DNA of 64,000 nt from Lysobacter sp. MMG2. GTDB taxonomy: Bacteria > Pseudomonadota > Gammaproteobacteria > Xanthomonadales > Xanthomonadaceae. Each line of letters starts with the position of its first letter. Within the stretch, counting starts at the first letter, position 1. The position numbers and the translations under genes were made by a program. The stretch spans positions 310,001-374,000 of the forward strand of contig NZ_JAERQY020000004.1 in NCBI RefSeq assembly GCF_016735495.2, read 5' to 3'. Of the stretch, positions 1 through 7,699 are shown in pieces. The notes beneath the pieces are model-generated. The model did no database searches, was not told the DNA's origin, and saw only the letters and a program-made list of their open reading frames with translations.

Positions 1-1
1 C

Positions 2-928
2 GCCGTCGTTGTCGCGCTGGTGCTGGGGCACATGGCCCCGACGCTGGCGTCGTCGGTGCGCCACTTCGGCTGGTACCGCGACTGGCTGCGCTGGCTGGAT
101 TCGCGCTTTCCCGAAGGCAGCTTCTGGCGCGGCCGCTGGGGCCTCGCCATCGCGCTCGTGCCGCCGCTGCTGCTGGTCTCGCTGTTCCAGCTGGCCCTGC
201 ACGATGCGCTGTTCGGACTCGCAAGCCTGATCTTCGGCGTGGCCGTGCTTTTCTACGCATGGGGCCCGCGCGATCTGGACCTCGACGTGGAGGCCGTCGC
301 CAACGCACCCGATCCCGTTGCCCGTCGCGCCGCCGCGCAACGCCTGTGGCCCGAAGGCGGCATGCCGGCCGTGCTCGACGGCGGCAGCCTGGTGGAAGCC
401 GTGTTCCGCAATGCACAGCACCGCTGGTTCGGCGTGCTGTTCTGGTTCCTCCTGCTCGGCCCCGCGGGCGCGCTGCTGTACCGCCTCGTCGCGCAGTCGG
501 CGGAAGGCGAAGCATCCACGGCATTGCCGGGCGAGACGAACGAAGGCGCACGCTACTTCTTCGCCATCCTCGATTGGCCCGTCGCCCAGCTGATGACGCT
601 GGCGCTCGCGCTGGTGGGCAACTTCGACACCGTGCTGGGTGCATGGCGCGATGCCGGCGGCGCGTCGTTCGATGTGCGCCGTCCGTTCCTCGGCGCCGTG
701 GCGCGCGCCAGCGTGACCTGCGAACTGGCCGACGAGGCCGCCGACTACGCCGACGACAACCTCGGCGCCGATGCCGGCGAAGCCGGCCTGGCGCCGCCGC
801 CGATTCCCGCGCCCGTGCTGACCGGCGAAGTACCGGAACTGCGCGACGCCATGAGCCTGGTCTGGCGCAGCCTGCTGGTGTGGCTGGCGGTGCTGGCATT
901 GTTCGTCATCGCCGGCTGGGTGGCCTGA
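2..928 (+). CDS. ampE: AmpE-like inner-membrane protein (5' end cut by window edge)
   Basis: Membrane protein resembling AmpE, the partner of the AmpD amidase in beta-lactamase regulation and distantly CobD/CbiB-like. The frame is open to the left edge (AVVVALVLGHMAP), and an N-terminal hydrophobic start of this kind is usual in AmpE, so only a few residues are probably missing. About 308 residues are visible. Hydrophobic segments lie near residues 45-60, 70-85, 140-157 and at the C-terminus (LLVWLAVLALFVIAGWVA). A conserved-looking stretch after the third segment (ARYFFAILDWPVAQLMTLAL) fits the family. No ampD is visible in the window. The family call is good; a role in beta-lactamase control is only inferred. 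Confidence 0.75.
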   Translation, partial: AVVVALVLGHMAPTLASSVRHFGWYRDWLRWLDSRFPEGSFWRGRWGLAIALVPPLLLVSLFQLALHDALFGLASLIFGVAVLFYAWGPRDLDLDVEAVANAPDPVARRAAAQRLWPEGGMPAVLDGGSLVEAVFRNAQHRWFGVLFWFLLLGPAGALLYRLVAQSAEGEASTALPGETNEGARYFFAILDWPVAQLMTLALALVGNFDTVLGAWRDAGGASFDVRRPFLGAVARASVTCELADEAADYADDNLGADAGEAGLAPPPIPAPVLTGEVPELRDAMSLVWRSLLVWLAVLALFVIAGWVA

Positions 929-947
929 CGGCGGAACGCCGCCCTGC

Positions 948-1024
948 GTAGCCCGGGTAAGCGAAGCGCACCCGGGGAACCGATCGCCACTGCCACCCGG
1001 GTGCACTTCGCTTACCCGAGCTAC
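948..1024. repeat. Large palindromic repeat, family A copy 1
   Basis: Near-perfect inverted repeat. The left arm (948-976, GTAGCCCGGGTAAGCGAAGC...) is complementary to the right arm (996-1024, ...CGCTTACCCGAGCTAC), with about 19 bases between. The same element recurs at 8458-8533 and 8928-9001. It fills the gap between two convergent genes and could act as a bidirectional terminator or be a mobile REP-like element. Confidence 0.8.
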
Positions 1025-1031
1025 GCGAATG

Positions 1032-1460
1032 TCAGCCCGGCGCCATCCACGCGAACGGCGCATAAGGCAGATTGCGCAGCACGCCGAACACCACCAGCGC
1101 CGCGATCCACCACCGCCCGTCATGCGCGCGCCGGCTCAACCACGCCGGCATCAGCGGCCGCGAAACCCACCACTGCGCCAGCATCATCGCCAGCAACGGC
1201 AGCGCGATCATCGCCAGCGGATTCATCGCCCATGCGCGCGCGATGTCGCCATGCACCAACGCATGCAACGCACGCGTGAGCCCGCAGCCGGGGCAGTGCA
1301 GCCCCGTGATGGCATGGAACGCGCACGGCCACAAACCGCCCGCGTTCGGATCCAGCGCCCGCAGCACCGCCACACCGCCCAACGCCGACACCGCCGTGGC
1401 CGCGGCCACGACGGTGCGCGGGGTCAGCAAGCGCGATGCGAAGGCGGGCGCGACGCTCAC
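1032..1460 (-). CDS. DUF2752 small membrane protein
   Basis: 142-residue membrane protein with the DUF2752 signature HCPGCGLTRALHAL in its first half, followed by hydrophobic segments (PLAMIALPLLAMMLAQWW and WWIAALVVFGVL). The start is GTG at 1460, because that codon overlaps the TGA of the upstream dispanin-like gene (GTGA, 4-base overlap), so the two are translationally coupled. A longer reading back to 1616 would lie over the other gene and is not credible. Function unknown; the cysteine motif suggests a metal or redox role, but that is a guess. Confidence 0.75.
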   Translation of the reverse strand: MSVAPAFASRLLTPRTVVAAATAVSALGGVAVLRALDPNAGGLWPCAFHAITGLHCPGCGLTRALHALVHGDIARAWAMNPLAMIALPLLAMMLAQWWVSRPLMPAWLSRRAHDGRWWIAALVVFGVLRNLPYAPFAWMAPG

Positions 1461-1810
1461 GACTGCACGCGCTGCGCCTGTTCCAGTTCCTGCAGCATCT
1501 GCTGGTACTGCGACATGCCGCCGGACGTGAAGAAGTAGATCGTCCAGCACAGGCCGAGGATGGTCAGGCCCGTGGTGATCCAGCACCACAGCTTGGCGCG
1601 GCCCGAGGCCACCCATGCGCCGGCCTCATCGCCCGCGGCCAGCTTGCTGTTGACCTGCGCCGCGAACACGATCGCGACGATGCCCGGAATGGTGCCGATG
1701 ATGCAGCAGAACAGAACGGAGGCGATCGTGATGAGGATCGCCCAGATCAGGTAGTTCGGAACACGCGGCGCCAACGAAGGCGACGGCGGGACGGGTGGCG
1801 GCACGTTCAT
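1457..1810 (-). CDS. CD225/dispanin-family membrane protein
   Basis: 117 residues with the layout of bacterial CD225/dispanin proteins: a short proline-rich cytosolic N-terminus (MNVPPPVPPSPSLAPRVPNY), a first hydrophobic segment with a Cys-Cys pair (ASVLFCCIIGTIPGIVAIVF), a short charged loop (SKLAAGDEAGAW), and a second membrane helix near residues 75-95, ending in a Gln-rich tail. Eukaryotic relatives include the interferon-induced transmembrane proteins; the bacterial function is unknown. It is followed immediately by a DUF2752 gene with a 4-base overlap, so the pair probably acts together at the membrane. Confidence 0.8.
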   Translation of the reverse strand: MNVPPPVPPSPSLAPRVPNYLIWAILITIASVLFCCIIGTIPGIVAIVFAAQVNSKLAAGDEAGAWVASGRAKLWCWITTGLTILGLCWTIYFFTSGGMSQYQQMLQELEQAQRVQS

Positions 1811-1889
1811 GGCGGTCCTTCGGAGTGTGCCGCCGGAACAGCGGCACGGTCGATCCTAGCAGCGCGCCATGCAGGCCGTCATCGCAGGA

Positions 1890-3791
1890 TCAGGGGGCGT
1901 CCCCGCGCAATTGCCTCACCCGGGTTTCCAGCATCGCAGCGTCCACACCCGCGCCATCGACGGGCGCATCGGCCACCACCTCCACCGGCGCGCGGAAGCG
2001 ACGCGGCACGCGCATGCGGCCCATGCGGTCGTCGCGCCGGCTCCACATGCTCGTCCACATGTTGCGCAACGCCATCGGCACCACCGGCACCGGATGGCCG
2101 TTCGCTCTCGCGCGCTGCAGAACGTGCTCCACGCCCGACTTGAACGGCGCGATCTCCCCGTCCTTCGTCAACGCACCTTCCGGGAAGATGCCGACCAGCT
2201 CGCCCTCGGCCAGCGCCGCGTCGATCTGCTCGAATGCACGACGCATCAGCTCCGGATCCTCCTTCGCCCCCGCGATGGGAATCGCACCCGCGGTGCGGAA
2301 GATCCAGCTCATCACCGGGATGTTGAAGATCTTGTAGTACATGACGAAGCGCACCGGCCGCGGAATGCTCGCCGCCAGGATCAACGCGTCCATGTAGCTC
2401 ACGTGGTTGCACACGATCAGCGCCGCGCCCTCATCGGGCACGTGCTTCTCGATGCCGTGCAGGCGCAGCCGGTACAGCGTGCGCACCAGCACCCAGCTCA
2501 GGAACCGCATCATGAACTCGGGCACCAGCGTGAAGATGTAGATCGCCACGATCACGTTGGCGATGGCCAGCGCCAGGAACACCTGCGGAATCGACCACCC
2601 CAGAAAGCGCTGCACCACGATGCCCAGCACCGCCGCCAGCACGATGAAGCCGGCGTTCTGGATGTTCATCCCCGCGATCACGCGCGAGATCTCGTTGCGC
2701 GGCGTGCGGCTCTGGATCAGCGCGAACAGCGGCACCACGAAAAAGCCCGCGAACAGGCCGATGCCGGTGAGGTCCAGCGCGATGCGCCAGCAGCCCGGCT
2801 GCTGCAGGAACGTCGCCACCGACAGGTTCGTCGCCGTCGCCGCACCGCTGCGCGCGAAGTACAGGTCGATCATGAAGGCGCTCATGCCGAACGCACCCAG
2901 CGGCACCAGGCCGATCTCCACCGTTCGCGCCGAGAGCTTCTCGCACAGCATCGAGCCCACGCCCGTGCCGATGGAGAACAGCGCCAGCGCGAAGATGTAC
3001 AGCGTGTTGCTGCCGCCCAGGTTCACCTGCGCGTAGGTGGGCAGCTGCGAGGTCAGCACCGTGCCGATGAACCAGAACCACGACACGCCCAGCACCGAAT
3101 TGCGCACCGCCACCTGCCGCTTCGCCAGGCGCAACACGGCGAGCGATTCGGGAATCGGATTCCAGTTGATCTTCAGCTCCGGCGCGCCCGCATCGGCGCG
3201 CGGAATGAAGCGGCTGATGAGGTTGCCCGTCACCGCCAGCGCGATGATCGCCGTGGCCGCCACCACCGGCCCGTGCGCGCCGGCGACCACGAAGATGAGC
3301 CCGCCGAAGATCATGCCCACCAGGATCGAGATGGACGTGCCCATCTCCACCAGCCCGTTGCCGCCGGTGAGTTCCTCCGGCTTGAGCACTGAGGGCAGGA
3401 TCGAATACTTCACCGGCCCGAACAGCGTGGACTGCACCCCCGTGCAGAACAGCGCCACCAGCAGCACCACCATGCTCTGCGTGACGAAGCCGATCGCCGC
3501 CAGCGACATGATCACGATTTCCATCGTGGTGGTGATGCGGATGAGCTTGGACTTCTCCAGCTTCTCCGCGATCTGCCCCGCCGTGGCCGAGAACAGGAAG
3601 TACGGCAGGATGAACAACGCCGGCGCGAGGTTGGTGTAGAGCGTGCGCTCCTCCGCGGTGACGCCCAGCCAGAACAGCAGGCCGATGATCGCCTGCCGAT
3701 ACACGTTGTCGTTGAACGCCCCCAGGCACTGGGTCACGAAGAACGGCAGGAAGCGGCGCTGCTTGAGCAGGTCGAACTGACTGTGTGCCAT
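1890..3791 (-). CDS. Fused MFS lysophospholipid transporter-like / 1-acylglycerol-phosphate acyltransferase
   Basis: 633 residues. Positions about 1-420 form a 12-helix major facilitator domain like LplT (opening FLPFFVTQCLGAFNDNVYRQ). Positions about 430-610 form a PlsC-type acyltransferase with the catalytic HX4D motif (NHVSYMD), the block RFVMYYKIF and the FPEG motif. This matches the LplT-Aas concept of lysophospholipid uptake and re-acylation in the inner membrane, but without the acyl-ACP synthetase domain found in some relatives. The start ATG lies 3 residues before SQFDLLKQRRFLPFF. It is a single gene with no operon partners. Exact substrate not established. Confidence 0.85.
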   Translation of the reverse strand: MAHSQFDLLKQRRFLPFFVTQCLGAFNDNVYRQAIIGLLFWLGVTAEERTLYTNLAPALFILPYFLFSATAGQIAEKLEKSKLIRITTTMEIVIMSLAAIGFVTQSMVVLLVALFCTGVQSTLFGPVKYSILPSVLKPEELTGGNGLVEMGTSISILVGMIFGGLIFVVAGAHGPVVAATAIIALAVTGNLISRFIPRADAGAPELKINWNPIPESLAVLRLAKRQVAVRNSVLGVSWFWFIGTVLTSQLPTYAQVNLGGSNTLYIFALALFSIGTGVGSMLCEKLSARTVEIGLVPLGAFGMSAFMIDLYFARSGAATATNLSVATFLQQPGCWRIALDLTGIGLFAGFFVVPLFALIQSRTPRNEISRVIAGMNIQNAGFIVLAAVLGIVVQRFLGWSIPQVFLALAIANVIVAIYIFTLVPEFMMRFLSWVLVRTLYRLRLHGIEKHVPDEGAALIVCNHVSYMDALILAASIPRPVRFVMYYKIFNIPVMSWIFRTAGAIPIAGAKEDPELMRRAFEQIDAALAEGELVGIFPEGALTKDGEIAPFKSGVEHVLQRARANGHPVPVVPMALRNMWTSMWSRRDDRMGRMRVPRRFRAPVEVVADAPVDGAGVDAAMLETRVRQLRGDAP

Positions 3792-3855
3792 GCACTCACG
3801 GGGGTCTGACTGACTCGCGGGAGACTAGCAAAAGCCGGTGGCGTTGAACCCCTCC

Positions 3856-4050
3856 CGTCATCCCGACCTTCCACCGTCATCCTCACCTTCCACCGTCGTC
3901 CTGGCGAAGGCCGGGACCCAGGCCCTCAAGCCCACCGACCCTCTCACCCGTCATTCCAGCGAAAGCTGGAATCCACTTTCGTCTTTACCCGTTACCTCCA
4001 CCGTCATCCCGACCTTCCACCGCCATCCCGGCGAAGGCCGGGACCCAGGC
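3856..4050. repeat. Cluster of REP-like short palindromes (family C)
   Basis: The 447-base gap between the transporter-acyltransferase and the DUF1176 gene holds no credible gene. It carries several copies of a short palindromic unit: a CTGGCGAAGGCCGGGACCCAG type near 3900 and near 4027, and an ATTCCAGCGAAAGCTGGAAT unit at 3952-3973. A linking stretch (GTCATCCCGACCTTCCACCG) is repeated. A partial copy lies near 4112-4130. Relatives occur near 6.7, 11.2 and 13.1 kb. Confidence 0.75.
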
Positions 4051-4238
4051 CCGCAGCCTCCGGGTACTTCCGCACGGGAAGGGCAGCCCCACCGTCACCG
4101 CGGCCTCCTCAATCCAGCGAAAGCTGGCGGATCGGGAGAGCGTGGTGGCGCCAAGTATGAATCCAGGAACCCGACTGTGTTTTGCGCCCCCCGCTTGGGT
4201 GCCAGGCGTCCCGGCATACAAATGACGAACGGATGGCG

Positions 4239-5309
4239 CTAGCGCAGAACTTCGGTAACCAGTGTCGGCATTACCCATGCCCCACCGAGAGCAACCATGC
4301 GACACAGGCCCGTGCCATAAGCGGACGTCTCAACGAACTGCTGACCATCCCATGTCCAATCCTCGTGCGACCAGCAATCCCCCAGTCCTCTGCCCTTCTG
4401 AGCGGATGAGATGACACCATCGTCATAGTCGGTACCGTTCGTAGTTACGAGAACCGGACTATGGGGAGGCCTTTCATTGATGACCCAGTAGCCGAGCCCT
4501 CCGTTGTATGCCGCCAGCCAGCAATTGGTTGAAACGAGCATCTTGTCGCGGGTCAAACGTTGCACCGAGAGTTCGGACTGCACACTCTGCGAACGCTCAT
4601 AACCGCCGAAGAGTTGAGCGCACGTCTCCTGATCGACAGTGGCGCGAATGCTCTCCCGCAATTCTTCTGATCCAGCCAGTTCTCGATCCATCTCCTGAGC
4701 GCTGCGAACCTTTGCCGCACGCACCACAGGCGCGGGAACGGGCAAGCTCACGGATTCCTCTCCTCGCGCCCCTTTCCTAAGGAGCGCCATTTCTGTCCCC
4801 AGACGCTCTTGGAACTCGTCCATCTTCAGAAACACCGCCGCCGCCCCCTTGCCTGACAACATCCAGCGGCGCCCGTCATCTGCCGACCACTCGACCTGGC
4901 TCTTGCGGACGAGGGCGGAAAGAAGCCCGTCAACCTGATGACGTGGCAGATTCGCAACCTCGGCGCGACCGAAGTTCGTCCTTCCGAGACTCCGGCCGTC
5001 AATCCGCAACACCAGCGAGGTTGGCATCTCGCCATCCTCTGTCTCCGTGTTGCCAAGCGTCAGCTCTCCCGTCACAGCCTGGTGTGGACCTGCCTTTCGT
5101 ACCAGCAGCACGGAGACTGGCCGACCGTCTCCTTCCTCACTCTGATAGCCGGCAGCGCGACAGGTGCCTGTGTTGTCGCATGCCAGTATCCAATCATGAT
5201 GCGAGAACTCGAAGCCCGGTCGGGGCGCGGCGGACACGCTGAAGAGCGCTGTTACGAGCCAGAAGTACGCGAAGCCTATCAACTTGTTCAATTTAGTTAC
5301 CTCTTCCAT
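4239..5309 (-). CDS. DUF1176 domain-containing secreted protein
   Basis: 356 residues. An N-terminal hydrophobic segment (LIGFAYFWLVTALFSVSAA) ending in Ala-x-Ala-like sites is a likely signal peptide, so the protein is probably periplasmic. The remainder resembles the DUF1176 family: an early FEFSHHDWILACDNTGTCRA motif with paired cysteines, a middle EWSADDGRRWMLSG-type block, and a C-terminal GLGDCWSHEDWTWDG block with conserved Cys and Trp. Function unknown. It is less GC-rich than the flanking genes and sits in a repeat-rich accessory patch, which hints at transfer. Confidence 0.75.
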   Translation of the reverse strand: MEEVTKLNKLIGFAYFWLVTALFSVSAAPRPGFEFSHHDWILACDNTGTCRAAGYQSEEGDGRPVSVLLVRKAGPHQAVTGELTLGNTETEDGEMPTSLVLRIDGRSLGRTNFGRAEVANLPRHQVDGLLSALVRKSQVEWSADDGRRWMLSGKGAAAVFLKMDEFQERLGTEMALLRKGARGEESVSLPVPAPVVRAAKVRSAQEMDRELAGSEELRESIRATVDQETCAQLFGGYERSQSVQSELSVQRLTRDKMLVSTNCWLAAYNGGLGYWVINERPPHSPVLVTTNGTDYDDGVISSAQKGRGLGDCWSHEDWTWDGQQFVETSAYGTGLCRMVALGGAWVMPTLVTEVLR

Positions 5310-5341
5310 TCTGGACGCGGCGTCGCTGCACCTTGTCTACG

Positions 5342-6289
5342 TCAATTACAGATGAGCAGGCAGTAGAGCGTCAGCGAGATCGGCACGAAGCCGTCGGCTT
5401 CCTTGAGGATGGCGACGATCTGCGATTCGGTGAAGCACTCTTGCGCATGAGAACCTCCGTTAGATGCTGCCGGGGATTCTCCATTCAAATGACGACTTCT
5501 GGGGGGAAGGCTACGGTTGGGCGTATCGAGCAAGGCATCGCCGGGCCGCAATACCAGCAACGTGCGCTCGCTGTCCGGGACGTGCTGCTTGGCCCATTGG
5601 CGGCTGGCCGTGAGATAGCCCGGCACGTCGTCGCCGCTGAACACTTCCAGATGCAGCAGCCTGCGCGAGACCGGCGTCCCCGCGATGGGGTGCGCGTGGG
5701 CCGGCACGTCTTCGCCCAGGTAACCGACGATGTCGCCCTGCTTGATCGGATGCGGCGGGTCGAGCGGTACCACCGCATCGAACTGGCCGGGTCGCGTTAT
5801 CGCATCCAGGCTGGCCAGGTGTACCCAGCCACGGTGGCCTGCGGGTGCGGCCGGCACGCCCCAGAAATCGGACTCGCCGGTTACCGCTTCGATCTGCCCC
5901 CATTTGCCGTCCTTCGACGTCACGCCGGTGAGGGCCACGCCGGCGCCGCGCCCGTGCCAACCGATCTTCGTCGTCTTGCCGATCCGCGTCGCTTCGTCGG
6001 TGGAACCTTGCCGGACGTTCAGACCCGGGCGGTGGTCGCGCGGATGCGGGTCGCGATTGTCGGCCTGCACCTCGACGTCTTGCACTTCCATTCCAGCCAG
6101 CGGCAGCACCTGGGCGCGATTCAAGGTGAAGTCCACCGCGCCATTGGGCTCCTTGTGCAGCGTGTCGCCCCGCATCGCTGGATTCGCGTTTGCCGCGTTA
6201 TCGGTGATCGCCTCAGGCTTCCCGTCGCAAGTCATTTGTAGCCCCAGCTTCGCAACTGCCTTCTGACCGACTTGGCGTTCCTTGCGCAT
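5342..6289 (-). CDS. Unrecognised protein, probably truncated, C-terminus fused to IS3 orfA remnant
   Basis: 315 residues from ATG 6289, chosen because GGAG lies 8 bases upstream. Longer readings run into the upstream hairpin leader. I do not recognise the family. The middle has an SH3-like or glycyl-tryptophan flavour (KDGKWGQIEAVTGESDFWGV, then GHRGWVHLASLD), and it ends in LHLEVFSGDDVPGYL. There is no signal peptide or membrane helix. The last 40 residues (ECFTESQIVAILKEADG) are clearly the start of an IS3-family transposase OrfA read out of its normal frame, so the true C-terminus was probably lost to an insertion. Full-length relatives may be larger; function unknown. Confidence 0.45.
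   Translation of the reverse strand: MRKERQVGQKAVAKLGLQMTCDGKPEAITDNAANANPAMRGDTLHKEPNGAVDFTLNRAQVLPLAGMEVQDVEVQADNRDPHPRDHRPGLNVRQGSTDEATRIGKTTKIGWHGRGAGVALTGVTSKDGKWGQIEAVTGESDFWGVPAAPAGHRGWVHLASLDAITRPGQFDAVVPLDPPHPIKQGDIVGYLGEDVPAHAHPIAGTPVSRRLLHLEVFSGDDVPGYLTASRQWAKQHVPDSERTLLVLRPGDALLDTPNRSLPPRSRHLNGESPAASNGGSHAQECFTESQIVAILKEADGFVPISLTLYCLLICN
5380..5460 (-). mobile_element. IS3-family orfA 5' remnant
   Basis: Minus-strand sequence with a good ribosome site (CGGAGG) and ATG at 5448, followed by codons for MRKS and then, after a one-base slip, FTESQIVAILKEADG. This is the canonical opening of IS3-group OrfA proteins. An expected CGC codon is reduced to GC, causing the frameshift. Only about 20 codons remain and no matching orfB is present, so it is a dead fragment. 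It marks a past insertion at the 3' end of the neighbouring gene. Confidence 0.65.
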
Positions 6290-6351
6290 TTGGTTATCTC
6301 CGTTCGGGCAGGCCGACTCGCGTTGCTTCGTGCAATGCGAGGGTGTCGGGA

Positions 6352-6510
6352 GGTTCAAACACCGGATACGCGGCTGGGCTGATTTCCCTTGCGGGTGTTG
6401 TATTCGCCGCCCTCCCGACGCGGAGCACTTGCGTCGGTTGTGCCTGAAGCCAGGCAAAAAAAGCCACCGATGTTGCGGAGGTGGCTTCCGCGTATCCGGA
6501 GGTTTGAAAC
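6352..6510 (-). promoter_or_regulatory. Attenuator-like leader: terminator nested between complementary arms
   Basis: Read on the minus strand, arm 1 (6510-6488) is followed by a terminator hairpin (6485-6463 plus T7) and then arm 2 (6373-6352), which is complementary to arm 1 over 19 of about 21 positions (CCGCGTATCCGG plus GTTTGAA with one bulge). The leader ends about 60 bases before the ATG at 6289. Such mutually exclusive pairing is typical of attenuators and of phage P4-type C4 immunity RNAs. The function here is inferred. Confidence 0.5.
6456..6485 (-). terminator. Intrinsic terminator inside leader
   Basis: On the minus strand GCCACC (6485-6480), an 11-base loop, GGTGGC (6468-6463), then seven T residues (6462-6456). 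It lies upstream of the gene starting at 6289, so it would stop transcription before that gene unless relieved. Confidence 0.7.
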
Positions 6511-6712
6511 TCCGTGGAAACGAGTCTGCTGATGGCCTTTCATCGCGACAACGCGAGAGTGTCGCGGTTGGTGTTGTTTGATCACAGTTCGTGACGTTGG
6601 CGAATCATGTGCTGCTGTCCTTCCCGCGTAGACGGGGTCTTTTGGGCCGCCGTATGGCGGCACCATCCATGCGTCAGTCGCGTCACGACTTACGAAGCGT
6701 CGTGATGGTTCG

Positions 6713-6858
6713 GACAGTTGGATCCCCGCCTTCGCGGGGATGACGGCTGGAGGACGGATAGGGTGCGGGCCTGGGTCCCGGCCTTCGCCGGGATGACGAT
6801 CGTAGGGTGAAGAGGGTGATGGTTCGGACCGTTGAATCCCCTTCGCGGGGACGACGTT
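6713..6858. repeat. REP-like palindromes, family C
   Basis: Three short palindromes: GATCCCCGCCTTCGCGGGGAT near 6721, GTCCCGGCCTTCGCCGGGAT near 6775, and ATCCCCTTCGCGGGGA near 6835. They occupy the gap upstream of the truncated gene and downstream of the antitoxin gene. Confidence 0.75.
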
Positions 6859-6891
6859 AGGAGGGCGGCCGTCTTTGCGCGGTTGCGCACA

Positions 6892-7197
6892 TCACGGCGA
6901 CAGCACGATCCGCGCAGGCTTGCCGATCCGGGCGGCGAAGGTCACTAGCATGTCCAGGCTGAAGTTCTCGGCCTTTCCGCGAACCAGATCGGACACACGC
7001 GACTGGCTCACGCCAAGAATCTTTGCAGCGGCGGTTTGCGTCAGCCCTTGCGCCTTGAGCTGCTTCTCCAGCTCGATCATCAGATCGGCGCGCATGGCGA
7101 GCACCTGCGCTTCGGCGCTGTCGAATCCCAGATCGGCGAAGACGTTTCCGCTGGAGGCGACGATGTGGGGACCCTTCTTGGGATGCTTGGTGGCCAT
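6892..7197 (-). CDS. HigA-like XRE antitoxin of a type II toxin-antitoxin pair
   Basis: 101 residues from ATG 7197, preceded by a strong AAGGAGG 7 bases upstream. An earlier ATG at 7212 overlaps the toxin stop (ATGA), but its codons themselves encode that ribosome site, so the second ATG is preferred. The C-terminal half is a Cro/CI-type helix-turn-helix (GLTQTAAAKILGVSQSRVSDLVRGK) with the FSLDMLVTFAARIGKPARI tail typical of HigA/XRE antitoxins paired with RelE-like toxins. It should bind and neutralise the upstream-encoded toxin and repress the pair, probably through the palindrome at 7539-7562. Confidence 0.85.
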   Translation of the reverse strand: MATKHPKKGPHIVASSGNVFADLGFDSAEAQVLAMRADLMIELEKQLKAQGLTQTAAAKILGVSQSRVSDLVRGKAENFSLDMLVTFAARIGKPARIVLSP

Positions 7198-7208
7198 GGT
7201 TGCCTCCT

Positions 7209-7534
7209 TCATTCGATGAGTTGATATCGGGCTTTGCCCTTGTCGATGTCCTTCTGTTCCGTCTTCTGTGACTTCTTCTGGAAGGCGTGCAGAACATAGA
7301 CCGCGTCGAGTCGCTCGATGACGTAGAACACCCGAAAAGCGCCCGAGGAATCTGCGATCCGGATTTCGCGGACGCCAGCGCCTACGGTCTTCATCGGTTT
7401 CCAGTTGCGCGGATCGAGTCCCGATTGGATGCGTCGCAGGTCATAACCGGCTTCGCGGCGGGCGTCCTCGGGGAAGCGTTTCAGATCGTCGAGGGCGCTT
7501 CCTAGCCAGCACAGGGTCTTCGCGAACGGACCAT
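7209..7534 (-). CDS. HigB/RelE-type toxin, 5' end apparently frameshifted
   Basis: The frame from 7562 to 7209 encodes a Gp49/HigB-type toxin: KTLCWLGSALDDLKRFPEDA, then REAGYDLRRIQSG, DPRNWKPMKTVGAGVREIRI, FRVFYVIERLDAVYVLHAF and QKKSQKTEQKDIDKGKARY. Family members are RelE-fold mRNA endonucleases of about 100 residues. There is no ATG, GTG or TTG in frame before Met at 7394, which would leave only 61 residues. An ATG at 7534 lies one base out of frame; a single missing base in the following CGTTCGCG would restore MVRS-KTLCWLGS. So the toxin may be inactivated, start at a non-standard codon, or reflect a sequencing error. Its stop overlaps the antitoxin region. Confidence 0.6.
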
Positions 7535-7538
7535 ATAG

Positions 7539-7562
7539 GTATTTGGATAAATATGCAAATAC
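7539..7562. promoter_or_regulatory. Palindromic operator candidate of the toxin-antitoxin pair
   Basis: Perfect 7-base inverted repeat GTATTTG-N10-CAAATAC in a locally AT-rich stretch just upstream of the toxin reading frame. This is where autoregulatory HigA-type operators lie. It overlaps possible minus-strand promoter hexamers. Inferred, not proven. Confidence 0.5.
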
Positions 7563-7633
7563 TTAGATGGTTGTGCCGGGGCTAGGCTGGCAGCGCCGGG
7601 CGGGCCAGGCAGGGCGGCGTGTCGCTTCGTCGG

Positions 7634-7676
7634 CCCTCACCCCAACCCCTCTCCCGCGAGCGGGAGAGGGGCTTTA
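7634..7676. repeat. GC-rich hairpin repeat, family B copy 1
   Basis: CCCTCACCCCAACCCCTCTC followed by CCGCGAGCGGGAGAGGGGC, forming a stem of CCCCTCTCCCGC with GCGGGAGAGGGG. The same unit recurs at 9055-9094. It sits 24 bases past the end of the hydrolase gene, so it may also terminate it. Confidence 0.75.
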
Positions 7677-7699
7677 AAGCGATCTGCGCGGGAGGCGGC

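Noticed and set aside
3856..4050. CRISPR-like array
   Set aside because: Units are short palindromes with irregular spacing and no unique spacers of constant length.
6355..6666. Possible 103-residue minus-strand protein
   Set aside because: It translates the attenuator hairpins and has no domain; the RNA structure explains the conserved-looking bases better.
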